Notes under the pieces: model-generated
What the model saw: the letters and a program-made list of their open reading frames with translations, nothing else
Database searches by the model: none
Told to the model about the DNA's origin: nothing
Shown here: positions 25,777 to 38,589 of the stretch, piece by piece
Position numbering within the stretch: position 1 is the first letter of the stretch
Layout: every line of letters begins with the position of its first letter
From: Burhinus oedicnemus
Taxonomy: Eukaryota > Chordata > Aves > Charadriiformes > Burhinidae
Reading direction: 5' to 3'
Assembly (NCBI GenBank): GCA_008921705.1
Contig: VFFE01006880.1
Coordinates: 359,204 to 423,203 of the forward strand
Length of the DNA stretch: 64,000 nucleotides
Program-made: the position numbers and the translations under genes

Positions 25777-28700
25777 GAGGAGATTGGAAATGCAAATGCA
25801 GAATAGACAAGAAGAAGAGAAAAAAATTGAACACAAAAGCTCAAATACACAGAACTCTGCTACAGAAAGAATGACCAGCCAAGGTCAAAGGGGCCACCAG
25901 CAAGAGAATGTTACAGTGGACGTTTTAATACAGACGGCCTGACCAGGAAGTGGACAAAGCCTTATTTAAACAAATCAAAGCCATCTCCCAATTGCAGTCC
26001 TCCTTCTAATGGAGGACAAAAAACTTTCAGCACCCGCTGGGAAGGTAACGTGGCAGGACAAAAGAAATCCACGGGATTTCTGGACTGTGAAAGGGATAAT
26101 TTTTTGTCACAGATGTTGGACAGGCCTACTTCCTCTAACCTTGTAGAAACTTGTCTGCTTAAAAAAGTACTGTTACTGTATGTCAAATAAATTACTTTTA
26201 CCTTGGTAAAACAAATACTTTTTGCACTGATTTGCTTACACGGCACTTTTGAATAGATAGAGTATTCTAGGCGGCTCTTTTATCAAGAAAAAAGACGGAT
26301 GTCCTCACGTTAAGGCTATAAAAATTAGTTCTTTATACTTATGACTCAGAGCTTTCTGAATAAGCTTACTCCTTTTTCTCATAATGGAGCATTCAGCTTT
26401 CATCAGCAGTGCTACCACTAATGATCCTAAAACTGACAGTCTAAAAAACATGATGAGTCCTTACAAGGAGTCCAGTAGCAATCATCTTCTCTTAAATATC
26501 GATAGAGCAGACAGATGCTGAGCTGGCCACAAATTTTCAGACAAATAAGAACTTGCTAATGATGGATTCTTGAAACTATGAGGAATAAGATAGTGGGATA
26601 ACCAATCATTTGCAGGATTTCTCTTGCAATATAGCAGTGCCGAGTTCTGCTAGAAAAAAAATGTAGCAGGGAATTCAAGGTTTCTGGAAGAGAGGAAATG
26701 TGGATGTCAAAATTTAAATGTCACCCACAGAGGATGTACAGAAAAAAGTTTTGAGAAAGCCATTAAGTTAACTGGTGACCTCAAAGAAACCTGACCTAAT
26801 AGTCCATCAATCTTCTTTAGCAGACCAGGACAGAGAGAAGGCCTTTGTGATATTCGGCAGAACATCCAGGACCACGGCCCATACCTGCAGGGTGAGAATC
26901 ATGTTCCTCCTCACTTTTTTCCAAAGACTGAGTATTAGAGGTTTTAACTTGCTCCACAGCATTTGGGAATTACAGGGCCCAAACCCTTGGAAGAAGCGTT
27001 ATGGTCAAGATTTAAAGGCAGGGCCATGATAAATACAAATGCAAGTCTATGATTCTCCAGATTATAGAGTAACAATAAAAAACTTTCAAAAATTTCTCTG
27101 AAGAGACCTTCTGAAAGACAGAGACAAAAAGGATGGTTTTCTCTTACCATTGATATTTTCTCTGAAGGGAAAGAAAAAAAAAAAAAAAGAGGGGAAAAAA
27201 AAGGCAGCAAATCAGACTTCTAGAACTATATTTTTTCCCAAAGGGAATTTTCCAAATTCATGCATGTTACATATTTTCTACCAGATATCAACACAAGTTA
27301 AAGTTACAATAAAATACCCAATTGTTGTTAATCTTATGTAAAACTACACAGTACCGCAAGCCCCTACTAGAACCAAAAAGAACAGAGAAAAGAATAGTTG
27401 AGGCTACTTTATGCCTTCACAGTATAAACTTTCTCTCATCCTAAGGACATCTACTCTATTTCTTTCATACTTGATGGAACAATGAAGTAGAAGCTCTCCC
27501 ATCTATGGCCGAGCAGGCAAACTACAACTGCTTAGCACTTGATGGCTGTTGATGTTACTTCTCTTCTGCACCTATCTGCCCAGCTGTATTGCTCCCTTTC
27601 AGTTCCCCACAGCACTCTCCAATTTCCATTCAATGCTAAAATATAGTGAACCTTTCTCAATGTTGCATTTTTTGAGGTATGGGACATGTCTCTAAATAAA
27701 CAAGACCAGAAAACTATCATTTTGAACTGAAAAGAGTTTTCTTAAAAGTTAGAATTGTCTTCATAATTTTGTATGTTGTATAACAGTTTTTAAACAGATC
27801 ACAAAAAATCACCACTGAAAATAGACAATGCCTGCCAAGGAATATTTTGCAAATTAAATTTCTACTAGTCTAAGTACATATAAAACAAATTTAAGCGAGA
27901 GCTGCATGGAAGTGTACGATTTCGATGCACACATGGGTGGAATTCTTGACGTGCAGCTCCAATAAATGGAATTGGATACCTCTTTATGAAGTTAGTAATG
28001 TTTTCAAAGACTAAACAATATTCTAGGCTTACGGAGATAACTTTATCTGTCTTTTAAATTTTAATTCAAATACAGGGGTTCTCCCAGGTATTTGCTTGAG
28101 ACTTGTAGGCATTTAATTGTTTAAGTGCTGCAAAAAACTACATTTACCAGAACATCGCAGTACAACGTGCGTATGAACACTGCTGTCTGCCACGCACATT
28201 TGCTGGTAACTGAGCTATGGAAATTATTATTTCTTAAATGGAAAGAAACTAATATGCCAAGCAGAAGATGAATGACAGCAGTTCAACCTATGAACCCTAT
28301 CTTAAGAGTTCTATCTGTTCTCAGTCAAGAGAACAGGGAACTGAAATACACAGATGCAAAGAAAGTTGTTTTTAGGACTTCAAACAGAAATAAAAACCAT
28401 TCTGAAAGGTAATGATCTTTCCGCAAGGCTGTACATGATGTGTTCTATGCAGAACACTAAACAGAGGAAGGGACGCATCGCATCACAGATACACTCTTGG
28501 TAACTGGAATTCAATACATCTGAAGACAAAGCCACAAAAATGACATTTGACATCATCAGCTAAAGCCAGCATCTCATCAGTAAAATAAAACCAGAAAATT
28601 GCATTTTAAATGAACATTAGTACATAAGATTGGATGCCTCTTCTTCCTTCATATGCAAAAAGCAAAAGCAAAACCTAAGCCAAGCATCATATGTCTTAAC

Positions 28701-29399
28701 AACTAAATGCAGATACACCTTTTTGAAGAAACTAATTCCTACATTCTCATCTTTTCCCCTTAGTCAACCAGTGTCATCTACTTCAGTTAGGATGAGTTTC
28801 AGCCAACAAGCTCTTAGCCAAAACCCAATTTCAGTCACCACTAATCATCTGAAAAAACTGACCATCTGTGTTTCATGAAAGGGAGATGTAAAAATGAATA
28901 TTAGCAGCATATTGATGAAACTGCAAACCAATCTGTCACAACGTCCTTTGCAGTCTCACATAAAAGGCAACGTTGGCAGGAATCTAAAAAATTCCATGGG
29001 AAAACTTCTGGAAGAGAAGAAACAACTGCTTCAAACAACTCAGTTGTCTGTGAGATAATATAAAGAGAATAATTAAAGCATGGTTCTGCCAAACACTAAG
29101 ATAACGTGGAGATCTGGCAACCATCTCTCATGTCCAGTGAAACTGAATACGGCACTCATGCTTGACATGTTCCGTTATTAATACAGTATTATAAAACAAT
29201 AAAACGAGTGTGATTTCTGCATGTTAGGAGGAAGTAGATGAAATGTGTTTGAGAACTTAACAATGATCAAGCTTACTTTATGTTCACAAAGGACTCCATA
29301 ATACTCCATAACATAGAGAACCAAGAACAGCTGTGCCTTATTCCCAGTGAGGTCACACTCTTGTCTAATATTAAACTTGGCATCCACTGTGACTACAAA
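25777..29399. other. noncoding, AT-rich, 3.6 kb
   Basis: No gene recognised. It contains a purine-rich A-run near 27167-27205. Short frames here have no domain signature. Confidence 0.55.
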
Positions 29400-29880
29400 C
29401 ATCGTTTCATCAGAAGAACTCTGCATTTCTCCTTGCTGAACTGAAATTCCTGTTGGCCCCAGCCTCAAGTTTCCCAAGATGCTTCTGAACTCAATCTCTA
29501 CCACTTAGACTCAGTATCATCCACAAATTTGCTGAGGACACTTTCTGTTTCACCATCTGGATTGTTGATAATGGACGATATCAGCTTCCGTACTATCAAA
29601 GAGCCAGCCATTTCATCCAAGAAGACCATCAGGTTGGTCAAGCTTGAGCTGAGATTGCTAAATCCACATCGACTGTGCTCAGTAACGTTCTTGTCTTTCA
29701 CGTGATTGGAAAAGGCTCCATTATCTTTTCAGAAACTGCAATGAGGCTGAGCAGCTTATGCAACCCTGAATCTGCCTCCTTATCTTTCCTTTAGATGGGC
29801 ACAACATTAACTTTTTTCCAGTCATCAGGAACCTTCGTGAGTCACCAATCTCTAATCTGCTTTTGTTCCTTCAATATGAA
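29400..29880 (-). mobile_element. ancient CR1 LINE, reverse-transcriptase region
   Basis: A strongly decayed minus-strand CR1. Read leftwards from 29880, fragments of ORF2 appear in the expected order: VPDDWKKVN (near 29825), HRCGF...LTNLMVFLDEMAGS (29601-29680, the '[23 protein letters not shown]' region), then a deletion, then GETESVLSKFVDDTE (the palm box, FADD changed to FVDD, 29505-29550). After that comes a stretch equivalent to '-MQFNKEKCKVL-' near 29420-29450. Multiple stops, frame changes and a missing block between the two RT segments make it non-functional. No 3' tail is recognisable on the left. Confidence 0.75.
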
Positions 29881-30136
29881 AAACACCGTATCCTTCATCA
29901 GACTTCAAAAAAGAAATTGCATCACTTCAAAAATCACATCTGGATGCCGTCTATGAAATGTTAACAACAGAGTAATTTTTTCCTTCAAAGTTTTCCTCTT
30001 TACCAACACATTTTTTTCATGCTCTCCAGCCTCGTCTTTACAAATTTTTGGTTTTTACCATAACTGCATCTTCAGACATTCTTTTTCTATACATGCCCAG
30101 GACCAAACACCAAGTTCTCCCACTTATATCTAGGTG

Positions 30137-30232
30137 CATACATATACAAATACACACATATACAAATACATACATACACGCAGAGAGGTGTATATATATC
30201 CAGTTATTTATACAGACATATATATCCAGAAT
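30137..30232. repeat. ACATA/TATACA-type simple repeat
   Basis: Imperfect alternation of CATACA, TATACA and ACACATA units, interrupted by GCAGAGAGGTG and followed by TATATATCC repeated at about 30195 and 30223. Confidence 0.7.
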
Positions 30233-30732
30233 TTTGGATGTGACAAGCCAACAGCTAATACAGTGAAGTTCTTCATTGTCCAATAAAGTTTGTTTTGACC
30301 ATTCCTTCACACATGTTTTCCTGCTGTCCTACTAAATGAATCTAACATGTGATAATATTCCTATCTCATTTAAAAAAACCTCAGCAGTTCAGAGCTTACA
30401 ACCATATAGACCCTTCACTTTGCAGCACATCCTCTTACACTTTTATTCCAAGCACTTTTGGAACATGGGCAGCTTTAATCACAGTCACCTTCACTGCAAT
30501 ACATAATATAGCTTTGATAGCATTATACGATTAAGAGCAGTAAATCTCACAGATGTAATATGCTTTAAGGTATACATCACGTAAAAACTCTTCTCCTGCC
30601 AATCAATTACTTTTTCTTTTCATAGAAGTAGAATCACTATTAATCACTGGCATGACATTTTTCCTGCTCCTTCCTTCTCCACCTGAAGGCAAATGCAAAA
30701 CCAGGATATAAGGTTCTTACTTGCTCTCTTGA

Positions 30733-30763
30733 TTTTTTTTTATTTTTTTTTTTATTTTTTTTT
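30733..30763. repeat. T-rich tract
   Basis: A 31-base stretch of T runs interrupted by single A residues (T9 A T11 A T9). Confidence 0.85.
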
Positions 30764-32485
30764 ACACACCTTACCCAACAGCTAAGCCTCTTATACATTC
30801 TAGAAACCACACATAAATTCTAAGGAGTATATATTCTGAGTATACCAAGCCATATTCAGTCCATCTCAAACTGGATTTTACTTTTTTTTTTTAACACCAT
30901 TTTGCCTGAACTATTTCACATTCACAGTACAAGCTGGGTACTTGCTTCATTTGTATACACAATCAGGGACATAGCAATTCCAACAATAAACTGCAAAGAC
31001 AATTTGCAGTAGGATTCACATCTTTGATGCAAAATTTGAGCAAACCTATGAAGAGGCTCTGGATTCCTATTTGTTCATTCCTCATCACCTTCACAATTAG
31101 AAGACGCCTGCACTGATTACGACAAAAGTTACCCTCAAGAACAGTAGTAAAACTAACAATTGCTCTACCACCTACATAAAAACATCCACATTAATCCAAC
31201 GGTTTTTGAAAGCTTTACTGAAAAGTAAAGCTATTAATTAACAAGCTAGTACATTATCTTTAAAAAAAAAAAAACAATGTTCAGCAAATTCATCAGATCA
31301 GACAAAACCCACTTAATAGACAAGTAAAAAAAAGTATGACAAACTTTTAAAATAGAAAATTTCCTCTAAGTGGCCAAACCAAACAAATTTGGCTTTTGTA
31401 TTTTAGATACAACAATAAGATGCTTTCTGATATACTGGATGACTTGTGAACATTTTATAATTTTGTAACAAAATCCTTTGGCTACATGGAGCCCTCTTGC
31501 TCTTTTTCTTAATACAGGGCTTATCTTACTGGAACAAAACAGACGCTCATGTAGCTCTGCATCCTACGATGGACAGTAGTATCCGTTTAAGGAGGAATAT
31601 GACAAGCAAGGCAATAATATGATCATCACTCTCACTTATTCTCAGTATCCAGCAACAAAAGTTTTTACACATTGTATTTGGATTATCAAGACAATAGCTA
31701 CCTATCAAATCCAGCTTTCCTTCTTGTTCCATATTGAACCTGTCCGTCCTTCTGGCCTTCCTTACATTTAGTAGCAATGAATTCTACAATGCATATTATG
31801 CCCATTATGCAAAAAAACCTTCCTTTTCAGTATTTTAAAACTTCACCCAGTAATTCCCACAGCTGAAGAAATCAGTAATACTGATGCTATCTTCTTCAAA
31901 ATATTAATCCTTCCACAAATCTTCCTACAAAAACAAAGTTCATTTTATTTTCAATTTTTGAGGCAGGCATGATCTGTAATTCATGTCAACGTCTATCAGA
32001 AAACATACATTCAGTGAAAACAACGATGTACTAAAAAAATACTGATCTTTTTACAATTACAGAAGTTGTATAAAAGTCAAGATAGGGGTTTTTTTTAATC
32101 TGTACCTAATGAATTTAAAGGCAAAGAAAATTAACCGCTGCTGTCCATGATTCACAGAAGCCTTTTCCCCAACTCCATAGAAGCAACAGAGTAAAACTAG
32201 ACTAGGTCATGTCTTTCCCAGCATGGTGGATGACAGCACATCATCCCAAAACCTGTACCACCACCGTTATTCCGAGCCTTTTACTGCTACTCATGGCCCT
32301 ACAGTCCAATTCCCTGCAAAGTTAATAGCAAAGCCAAAACAAAAATAAACAAAATATCCTCCAAACCTCTGACAGCTCCCCTACCATGCAGCTCTACACC
32401 CTCTTTTCTAGTTTTCTTGTCAGGCATGCTACAGTGCTGCAGGCACACTACAGTGCAGCCACTAGAAACGTAGTTTATTCAAAGG

Positions 32486-33240
32486 GTCCTGCACCTGGGG
32501 AGGAAGAATGCTAGGCACCACTATAGGCTAGGGGTGGACCTGCTGGAAAGCAGCTCTGAGGAGAAGGATCTGGGCGTCCTGGTAGACAATAAATTATCCA
32601 TGAGCCAGCAATGTGCCCTTGTCACCAGGAAGGCCAATGGAATCCTGGGCTGCATAGGGAAGAGTGTGGCCAGTAGGTAGAGGGAGGTCATTCTCCCCCT
32701 CTACTCGGCACTGGGGAGGCCACAACTGGAATCCTGTGTCCAGTTCTGGGCTCCCCAGCTCAAGCGGGACAGGGAACTGCGGGAGAGAGTCCAGCGTAGG
32801 GCAACAAAGATGATTGGGGGATTGGAGCACCTCCCTTATGAGGAAAGGCTGAGAGAGCTGGGACTCTTGAGCCTGGAGAAGAGAAGGATGAGGAGAGACC
32901 TTAGTCTTGCTTAGAAGTATCTAAAGAGGTGGGTTGAAGGAGGATGGAGGCAGCCTCTTTTCAGTGGTTCCCAGTGACAGGACGAGGGGCAACAGGCACA
33001 AGTTGGAACACAGGAAGTTCCATGCAAACACAAGAAAAAACTTCTTTACGGTGAGGGTGCCAGAGCACTGGAACAGGCTGCCCAAGGAGGTTGTGGAGTC
33101 CCCTTCTCTGGAGATTTTCAAGGCCTGCCTGGATGCAGTCGTGAGTAATGTGCTCTAGGCATCCCTGCGTCAGCAGGGGAGTTGGACTAAATGATCTCTA
33201 GAGGTCCCTTCCAACTCTGAAAATTCTGTGATTCCGTGAA
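32486..33240 (+). mobile_element. CR1 LINE, 3' portion (about 755 bp), young
   Basis: Plus-strand CR1 from the ORF2 codons [17 protein letters not shown] through [16 protein letters not shown], the '[11 protein letters not shown]' region (with a TAG stop in 'AGTAGGTAGAGGGAGG'), '[18 protein letters not shown]' and '[20 protein letters not shown]'. It ends with a full 3' UTR (AGAGGTCCCTTCCAACTCTG, AAATTCTGTGATTCCGTG). The final ORF2 part is open from 32934 to 33158. It shares 219 bases at about 98% identity with the inverted copy at 13031-13249, so it belongs to the youngest subfamily seen here. Confidence 0.95.
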
Positions 33241-34984
33241 ATGTGGGACCTAATGTCCTCACTCCAGTCACACTCACTTAAAGCCTCCTCAGTACCTAGA
33301 GAAAGCAAATAAAGGAGTCCCAGACTCCGTATTATCACTTAGCAAATATTTACCCAAAAGAGTCAGAGACCAAGAAAGACCTTGGATCACTTGGTTTTAG
33401 GCCCAAAGGAAGGAGTATCCAAGGTTTCTACACGATACCCAGCCTCAGGAAAGACCCTGGTGCTTGTTGTGATGCCAGGCAGTCGGCTAAAGCCACTGCT
33501 GGAAGGTTCCAAAGGAGAGAGCACCTCAAGAACCCATGCTTGGACATGCACACAAATGTAAAGCCATGTGCCATTTTTCATACCAAATTTCTCCTTTAAG
33601 CAGATGAATCTCTAATTTAGTAATTCTGGATTTTTTAGAAGGCATAACACCTCCCTCATCAGCATAATGACTTTACATTACCAATAGCAAGTCTACACAC
33701 AGTCATACTGTACTTAAGTGTCTATACATTAGCAATCTGACATGGAACAAAAACCAGTAAAGTCAAACTGCTTATGTTAAAAATAAATGTCAGTAAAATG
33801 CAGTTAAAAACCCTTATACAGTTTCTTTCATACCCAGACTTCAGAAGATGTAATACTAAAGAAGTCACTGTATTTTCTTAAAGAAGAAATACACCGATTT
33901 TAATTTTTTCATGAGCTTTTCTGCATGTATTATTTCTTTTAATACCATGTCTAGCTTTGTTCTTTCTTGCAGTGTAAAAATGTGTGAGTATATTAAAATG
34001 TTGCTAAGTGTATACAGATGTATAGCTTCTATGTGAGCAGCTAGGGGAATGGTAACCATGGCACTGCTTCCAAGAATAGAATTATCATCTGTAACAGCAC
34101 TCATGCTGTGGCAGTTGACAGAATGGTTATAAATATATCTATTAGCAGCCTGAGCTGAATCTTTAAACAGCACTACAGGGACAGCAGTTGGCTAAAAATA
34201 GCTTGACAATATTGCATTTGAACACTTGTCCTCAGAAACACTTTGTCACATACACATAGCGAATTTCAAATTTTTTTCCTGCATGAAGCTGAAAATGAAC
34301 ATCTGTGGCACACAGGAGACAGACAGGATGACATTTTTTGACCTCCCTCCTCCCTATAACACTACAAATAAAAGCACAACAGTAAAATCTTGAAAAGGCT
34401 GCTATAAAACATGAAGTAATGCCTAGAATTCAAAGTACACGAAGCCAGGGCAGAATCAAAAATCATTTTACAAGGAAAAAAAAAAAGAACACATGGCAAT
34501 CAACAGCACACAAATCATCTGTCTGAGCTGCTGGAGCTCAGCTTCATTCTAATATACTTCCATATAACCGAAACAAGGAAATAATGGTTACACAGTTGTT
34601 GTTAACAACTCGATGAGCTAGCATTCAGTATGAATAAAGGCAAAGTGTCTGAAAACAGATTTCTAAATTCACTAGTCATGAATTCAGACACCCATTCTCA
34701 AAAAGAGATTTCTTTCGCTTGCTACTTTTAGTATTCTCATGACCTTAAGTCAAAATCTTTGTGATCACGGTTGATAACAGCGCAGTAATACCGTTACGGC
34801 CATTTAGCCGTACAAACAAGTTTATTATTCATGGAAATATTTACATTTCTTTAAATTATCAAATAAAAATACCGGCTGCTAATTTCCTAATAAGCAACTG
34901 TACACCGGAAAATGTGGCTGTTCAAAAAATATGATACAAATATTAAGATCTTCACAAAGATGTGCTTGCAGAGTAAATCATGTC
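33241..34984. other. noncoding, AT-rich, 1.7 kb
   Basis: No gene or repeat recognised. A minus-strand frame of 102 codons at 33865-34173 lacks any recognisable domain and lies in AT-rich DNA; I treat it as chance. Confidence 0.5.
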
Positions 34985-35255
34985 ATATATCATAGAATAT
35001 TTTAGGTGAGAAGGACTCTCTGGAGGTTACCTGGTGCCACCCTCCCCTCAAAGCACGGTTAAGTTACAACAGGTTGTTTCAGGACTCCTCGAGTCAAATT
35101 CTGAACGCGTCTCTGATGACGGAGATTCTGTAACATCTCTGATCAACCATTTTGTGTTTGAGTGCCTTCCGGGTGAACAAGAATCTTCCTAATATTGACC
35201 GCAATTTCTTACATTCCAGCTTGTGCCTGTTGCTTATTATTTGGGTGGTGCCCAG
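34985..35255 (-). mobile_element. CR1 LINE (older copy), 3' part, left half of a split element
   Basis: Minus-strand CR1 with a reversed 3' terminus at the left (ATATCATAGAATATTTTAGG, then AAGGACTCTCTGGAGGTTAC). Reading leftwards from 35255 it gives the '-GNRHKLE-' segment (AGCAACAGGCACAAGCTGGA). It appears to be the continuation of the minus-strand CR1 at 35550-35998, with the plus-strand CR1 at 35256-35549 lying between the halves. Confidence 0.85.
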
Positions 35256-35549
35256 TAACAGGACAGCGGTAACGGGCACAAAGTGAACGGACAGGAGAAG
35301 CGGCAATGGGCACAAACTGAAACACAAGAGGCTCCCTCTGAACATCAAGAAACGCTTTCTAACTGCGAGGATGACTAAGCGCTGGCACAGGTTGCCCAGA
35401 AAGGCTGTAGAGTCTCCTTCCTTAAAGATATTCAAAAGTCATCTAGATACGGTCCTGGGCAACTGACTCTAGCTGGCCCTGCTTCAGCGGGGGGGTTGGA
35501 ATAGATGACCTCCAGATGTGCCTTCCAATCTCAGCCATTCTGTCATTAT
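35256..35549 (+). mobile_element. CR1 LINE, 3' end, inserted inside another CR1
   Basis: Plus-strand CR1 tail from about 'CCCAGTAACAGGACAGCGGT' through 'GCGGCAATGGGCACAAACTG', 'AAGCGCTGGCACAGGTTGCC' and 'ATTCAAAAGTCATCTAGATA' to a 3' UTR (GGGGTTGGAATAGATGACCT, TGCCTTCCAATCTCAGCCAT, TCTGTCATTA). Because the minus-strand CR1 on its left and on its right are consecutive segments of one element, this copy inserted after it. Confidence 0.85.
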
Positions 35550-35998
35550 TTTTTTACTGTGCATTTCTGAGATGACTCCGTCTCCCTCCTCTGTATACTC
35601 TCCCATCATGTAACTCCCTTGGCCATCTCCACTTAAGACTGCAGAAACCCAACTCTCTCCTAACTCTCCGCATACATCAAGGACTCTGATGCCTACCCAA
35701 CATGGTGGTCCTCTACTGGACTCACTCCAGCATGTCCATGTCTGCCTTGTACTAAGAAACCCAAAACTGGGCACAGTACTCCAGACGTGGTCTCACAAGT
35801 GCTGAACAGAGCGGAAGAATCACTTCCCTCAGCCTGCTGGCTACACTTTTTCTGGTACATCCCAGTATGGAGTTGGCCATCACTGCAAGGACATACTGCC
35901 GACTCCTGTTCAACCTGTTGTCCACCCTGTCCTTTTCTGCAAAGCTGCTTTCTAGCCAGTCAGCATCCAGCCTATACTGTTCCCTGGAGTAATACGGT
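35550..35998 (-). mobile_element. CR1 LINE (older copy), upstream ORF2 part, right half of split element
   Basis: Minus-strand CR1 ORF2. Reading leftwards from about 35990: the '-RLGADWLESSF-' segment, then TANSILGC-like words, 'REVILPLCSALVRP', 'EYCAQFWV', then a decayed '-RELGLF..EKRRL-' region to about 35555. It contains stops and indels and is clearly older than the copies at 32.5 and 45.5 kb. It is followed, beyond the plus-strand insertion, by its own 3' part at 34985-35255. Confidence 0.85.
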
Positions 35999-38386
35999 GT
36001 AAGCTAAGTATTTAGTTTTATTTTAGAAGTGCATATTGTTTCAGTAATAGGGTTTGAAAAGGTATTACCTATATTAAAAATAAGGAATTAAATTTAAACA
36101 AAGTTTAAAGTGCACTGAATTTGTGTTCTTCGGCAGTAAAGGCAAGACCTTTGATGTATACTTCCAAATGCCAGTGAAAAGATAGTAGGAAATAAAAAGT
36201 ATCTCCCAGCCAAAATGAAATAGAGGTTTTAGAGTAGGTTTACATTCCACTTTCCATCTTTCTTGAAGATTATTTAAGGATGAACTACAATTTGAACAGA
36301 ACAACTTCTACCAGTTGTATCATTCTTAAAGCCTTATTTTTGGTGAGAGAATGTAATCTGCCATATAAAACTTTAATACTGAAAACGTAAATGATACTAG
36401 AGTATGAGACTTTAATATTCAGGCAAGGAAATTAAGCTCTTGGGATAATTAGAACTGCTGTTTTCATAAAGCATATGGATCAACTTGATCATGGCAGTGA
36501 ACTTAGACTGCAAAGCGCAAGAATTAACACTTCTACTCAGATTTGTCCATTATCAACTACATATCGGTTCTTTCTTTCAAATTTAAACACTTCCAATCTT
36601 TTTTCTAGATTTATCACAGAGGAATTAGAACACAGAGCATACATTACAACTCTGAACTTCTGAAAATGTATATAAATACTGACAGTACTACTCCATGTCT
36701 CTCTAGGATTTCTACATATCTGCCAAGGGATATTACTGCCACTAAGATTTTTACTCAACCAGTCAAAGAGTGATGCTGAGGACCAAAGGAAAGCGATGTC
36801 AGATCTGGTTAGATGTTTTTTCAAATAGAAAAATTCATAACAAAATACGCCTTTAGAATGAGCAATAGCTTGACTAGCAGTGTGCTTTTAAAACATCATT
36901 TAGGTAACTGATTCTTACAAATAAAACAAAAATTAGGTAAAACCTCTGTGCAAAAGAAAGTAATTTTTGTTCCACTTAACTTCAATGTCTATTACAAAAT
37001 TACTTTTACTCCAGGGGCGGTAAAAGGTTCACTAAGAGTTCCAGTTAAACTTGTGCCACAAATTTAAACCAAATACAATGACTATTACTTTATGACTCTT
37101 TTCCAGTATAAATCTCTGGTCAATTAGCATTTGACTCTCATCAGAATGACTGTTTTCCTCAAATAATTTGTTGCATGTATTCCGTTAGAAGCAAAAGCAG
37201 AATATCAAACGTTGTTTAAATTTATTATAATTTAATCAGAGAGTCTAAAATTAATCGTCAGCAAGTATCAATTGGATAGCTCAATTTACATAAATGTTTT
37301 TGCTTGGATAAACCAGCAGTTTCCAAGCACTAGCTACTGAAGCTAAGAAAAGGTACGGTTAAAGTTCAACACAGAAAGAAAAAAAAAACCAACACTCTTT
37401 GATATAACAACTTCAGAGAAAACTAACATTTATTCCAAGATCTAGCTGACTATATTTATGGTTGCCTTGTTTAAATTTCAGTCACAGTGCCATCTGGTGA
37501 CTATTTATACTCTTATACATTCTAAATAGATGGTATGTTTTAGGCTTATCCAACCACCTCATGTCATCCGTTACCCTACATTCACCCCCTCTGCTTGTCT
37601 GAAGTTTTATCTGAAGGCAAGGACAGAAATGATTCTCTATGAACTGGAATGCTTCAAAATTTCCAATTTGCACATTCTTGCAAACTTCAGTGTGCCCTAG
37701 GAACATAGTGGACTTTAACCACTAAGTCATATGAATATTGCTATAAAATAATAAAAGTTACTATGGATGGAAATGAACAGCACGATCACAAGAATGAGAT
37801 AAGCGGAAGGGTATGCTTTTTGTTTGCTTTTCCCTGGAATTTGGCCTCTAAAAGCCAGCTATACAAGGACAAACATTGCTGAACTTTGTTTTTCTGTTGC
37901 TAAAATTACCATAGCGTTCATTTAAAAAGTGGTGGCAGATAAATAAACTTAGTGAAGATAAATCGGAATATCAAGTATAAAATTTATTGATCAGCTTACT
38001 GTGTTCCCATATGAAAAATTCAAATAGACTTCCCAGGCTCATTATATATTTTCTCTCTTTTAACAATTTATAGAAGTGATGAGCCAAGTTCTGACACTTT
38101 GATGAAGACAGTAGCATGGGAGAAAGATTTCTCATATTGGCGTTGATCTTTATTTTTTCCCCTTCCCCAAACTCATAACAAATACTCCCATTGTTATTCA
38201 CCCTTCACCCCTTCCCACAGCAAAATAAGTGACAAGACTGTAATATATTGCATATCTATAAAAGAGGACCATCAAGGGAAATAGTGTGTTATACTTGGTA
38301 ACATTTTTCCTCAATACAGACATGCTGTTAAGAATAATACTTGCTTGGAAGTTAAGACAGTACAAACAATTCACCCAGAAACTGTT

Positions 38387-38421
<35 letters not shown>

Positions 38422-38589
38422 TAGATACTGAACAAAAATTACAAGTAGACTTCTGTCTCTCCTCTCTTGAATAAAAAGACACCATGTAATATGACATTTC
38501 TTTCAGGTTTTCAATAGGAGCAATCACATTTCAACTTCATATGAAACAAACTGTGCGTACCTGATGAGTTAGAAAATGAAATCATGACT
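35999..38589. other. noncoding, AT-rich, with long poly-A
   Basis: No gene recognised. Apart from the 29-base A run at 38391-38419 it looks like single-copy AT-rich DNA. Opposing frames at 36475-36663 and 36537-36824 overlap without domain signature. Confidence 0.55.
38391..38419 (+). repeat. (A)29 homopolymer
   Basis: Uninterrupted run of 29 A on the plus strand. No recognisable gene copy precedes it, so it is not clearly a retrocopy tail. Confidence 0.9.

Larger units (their letters stand above)
29881..32485. other. noncoding with simple repeats, 2.6 kb
   Basis: No gene recognised. It holds a TACA/TATA tract (30137-30232), a T-rich tract (30733-30763) and a T10 run near 30882. The rest is AT-rich single-copy-like sequence. 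Confidence 0.55.

Noticed and set aside
33865..34173. 102-codon minus-strand frame
   Set aside because: AT-rich codons, no domain, no splice or promoter context. Chance length in 64 kb is plausible.
38391..38419. Poly-A run as a processed pseudogene tail
   Set aside because: No gene-like sequence or AATAAA in proper position upstream, and no visible target duplication.
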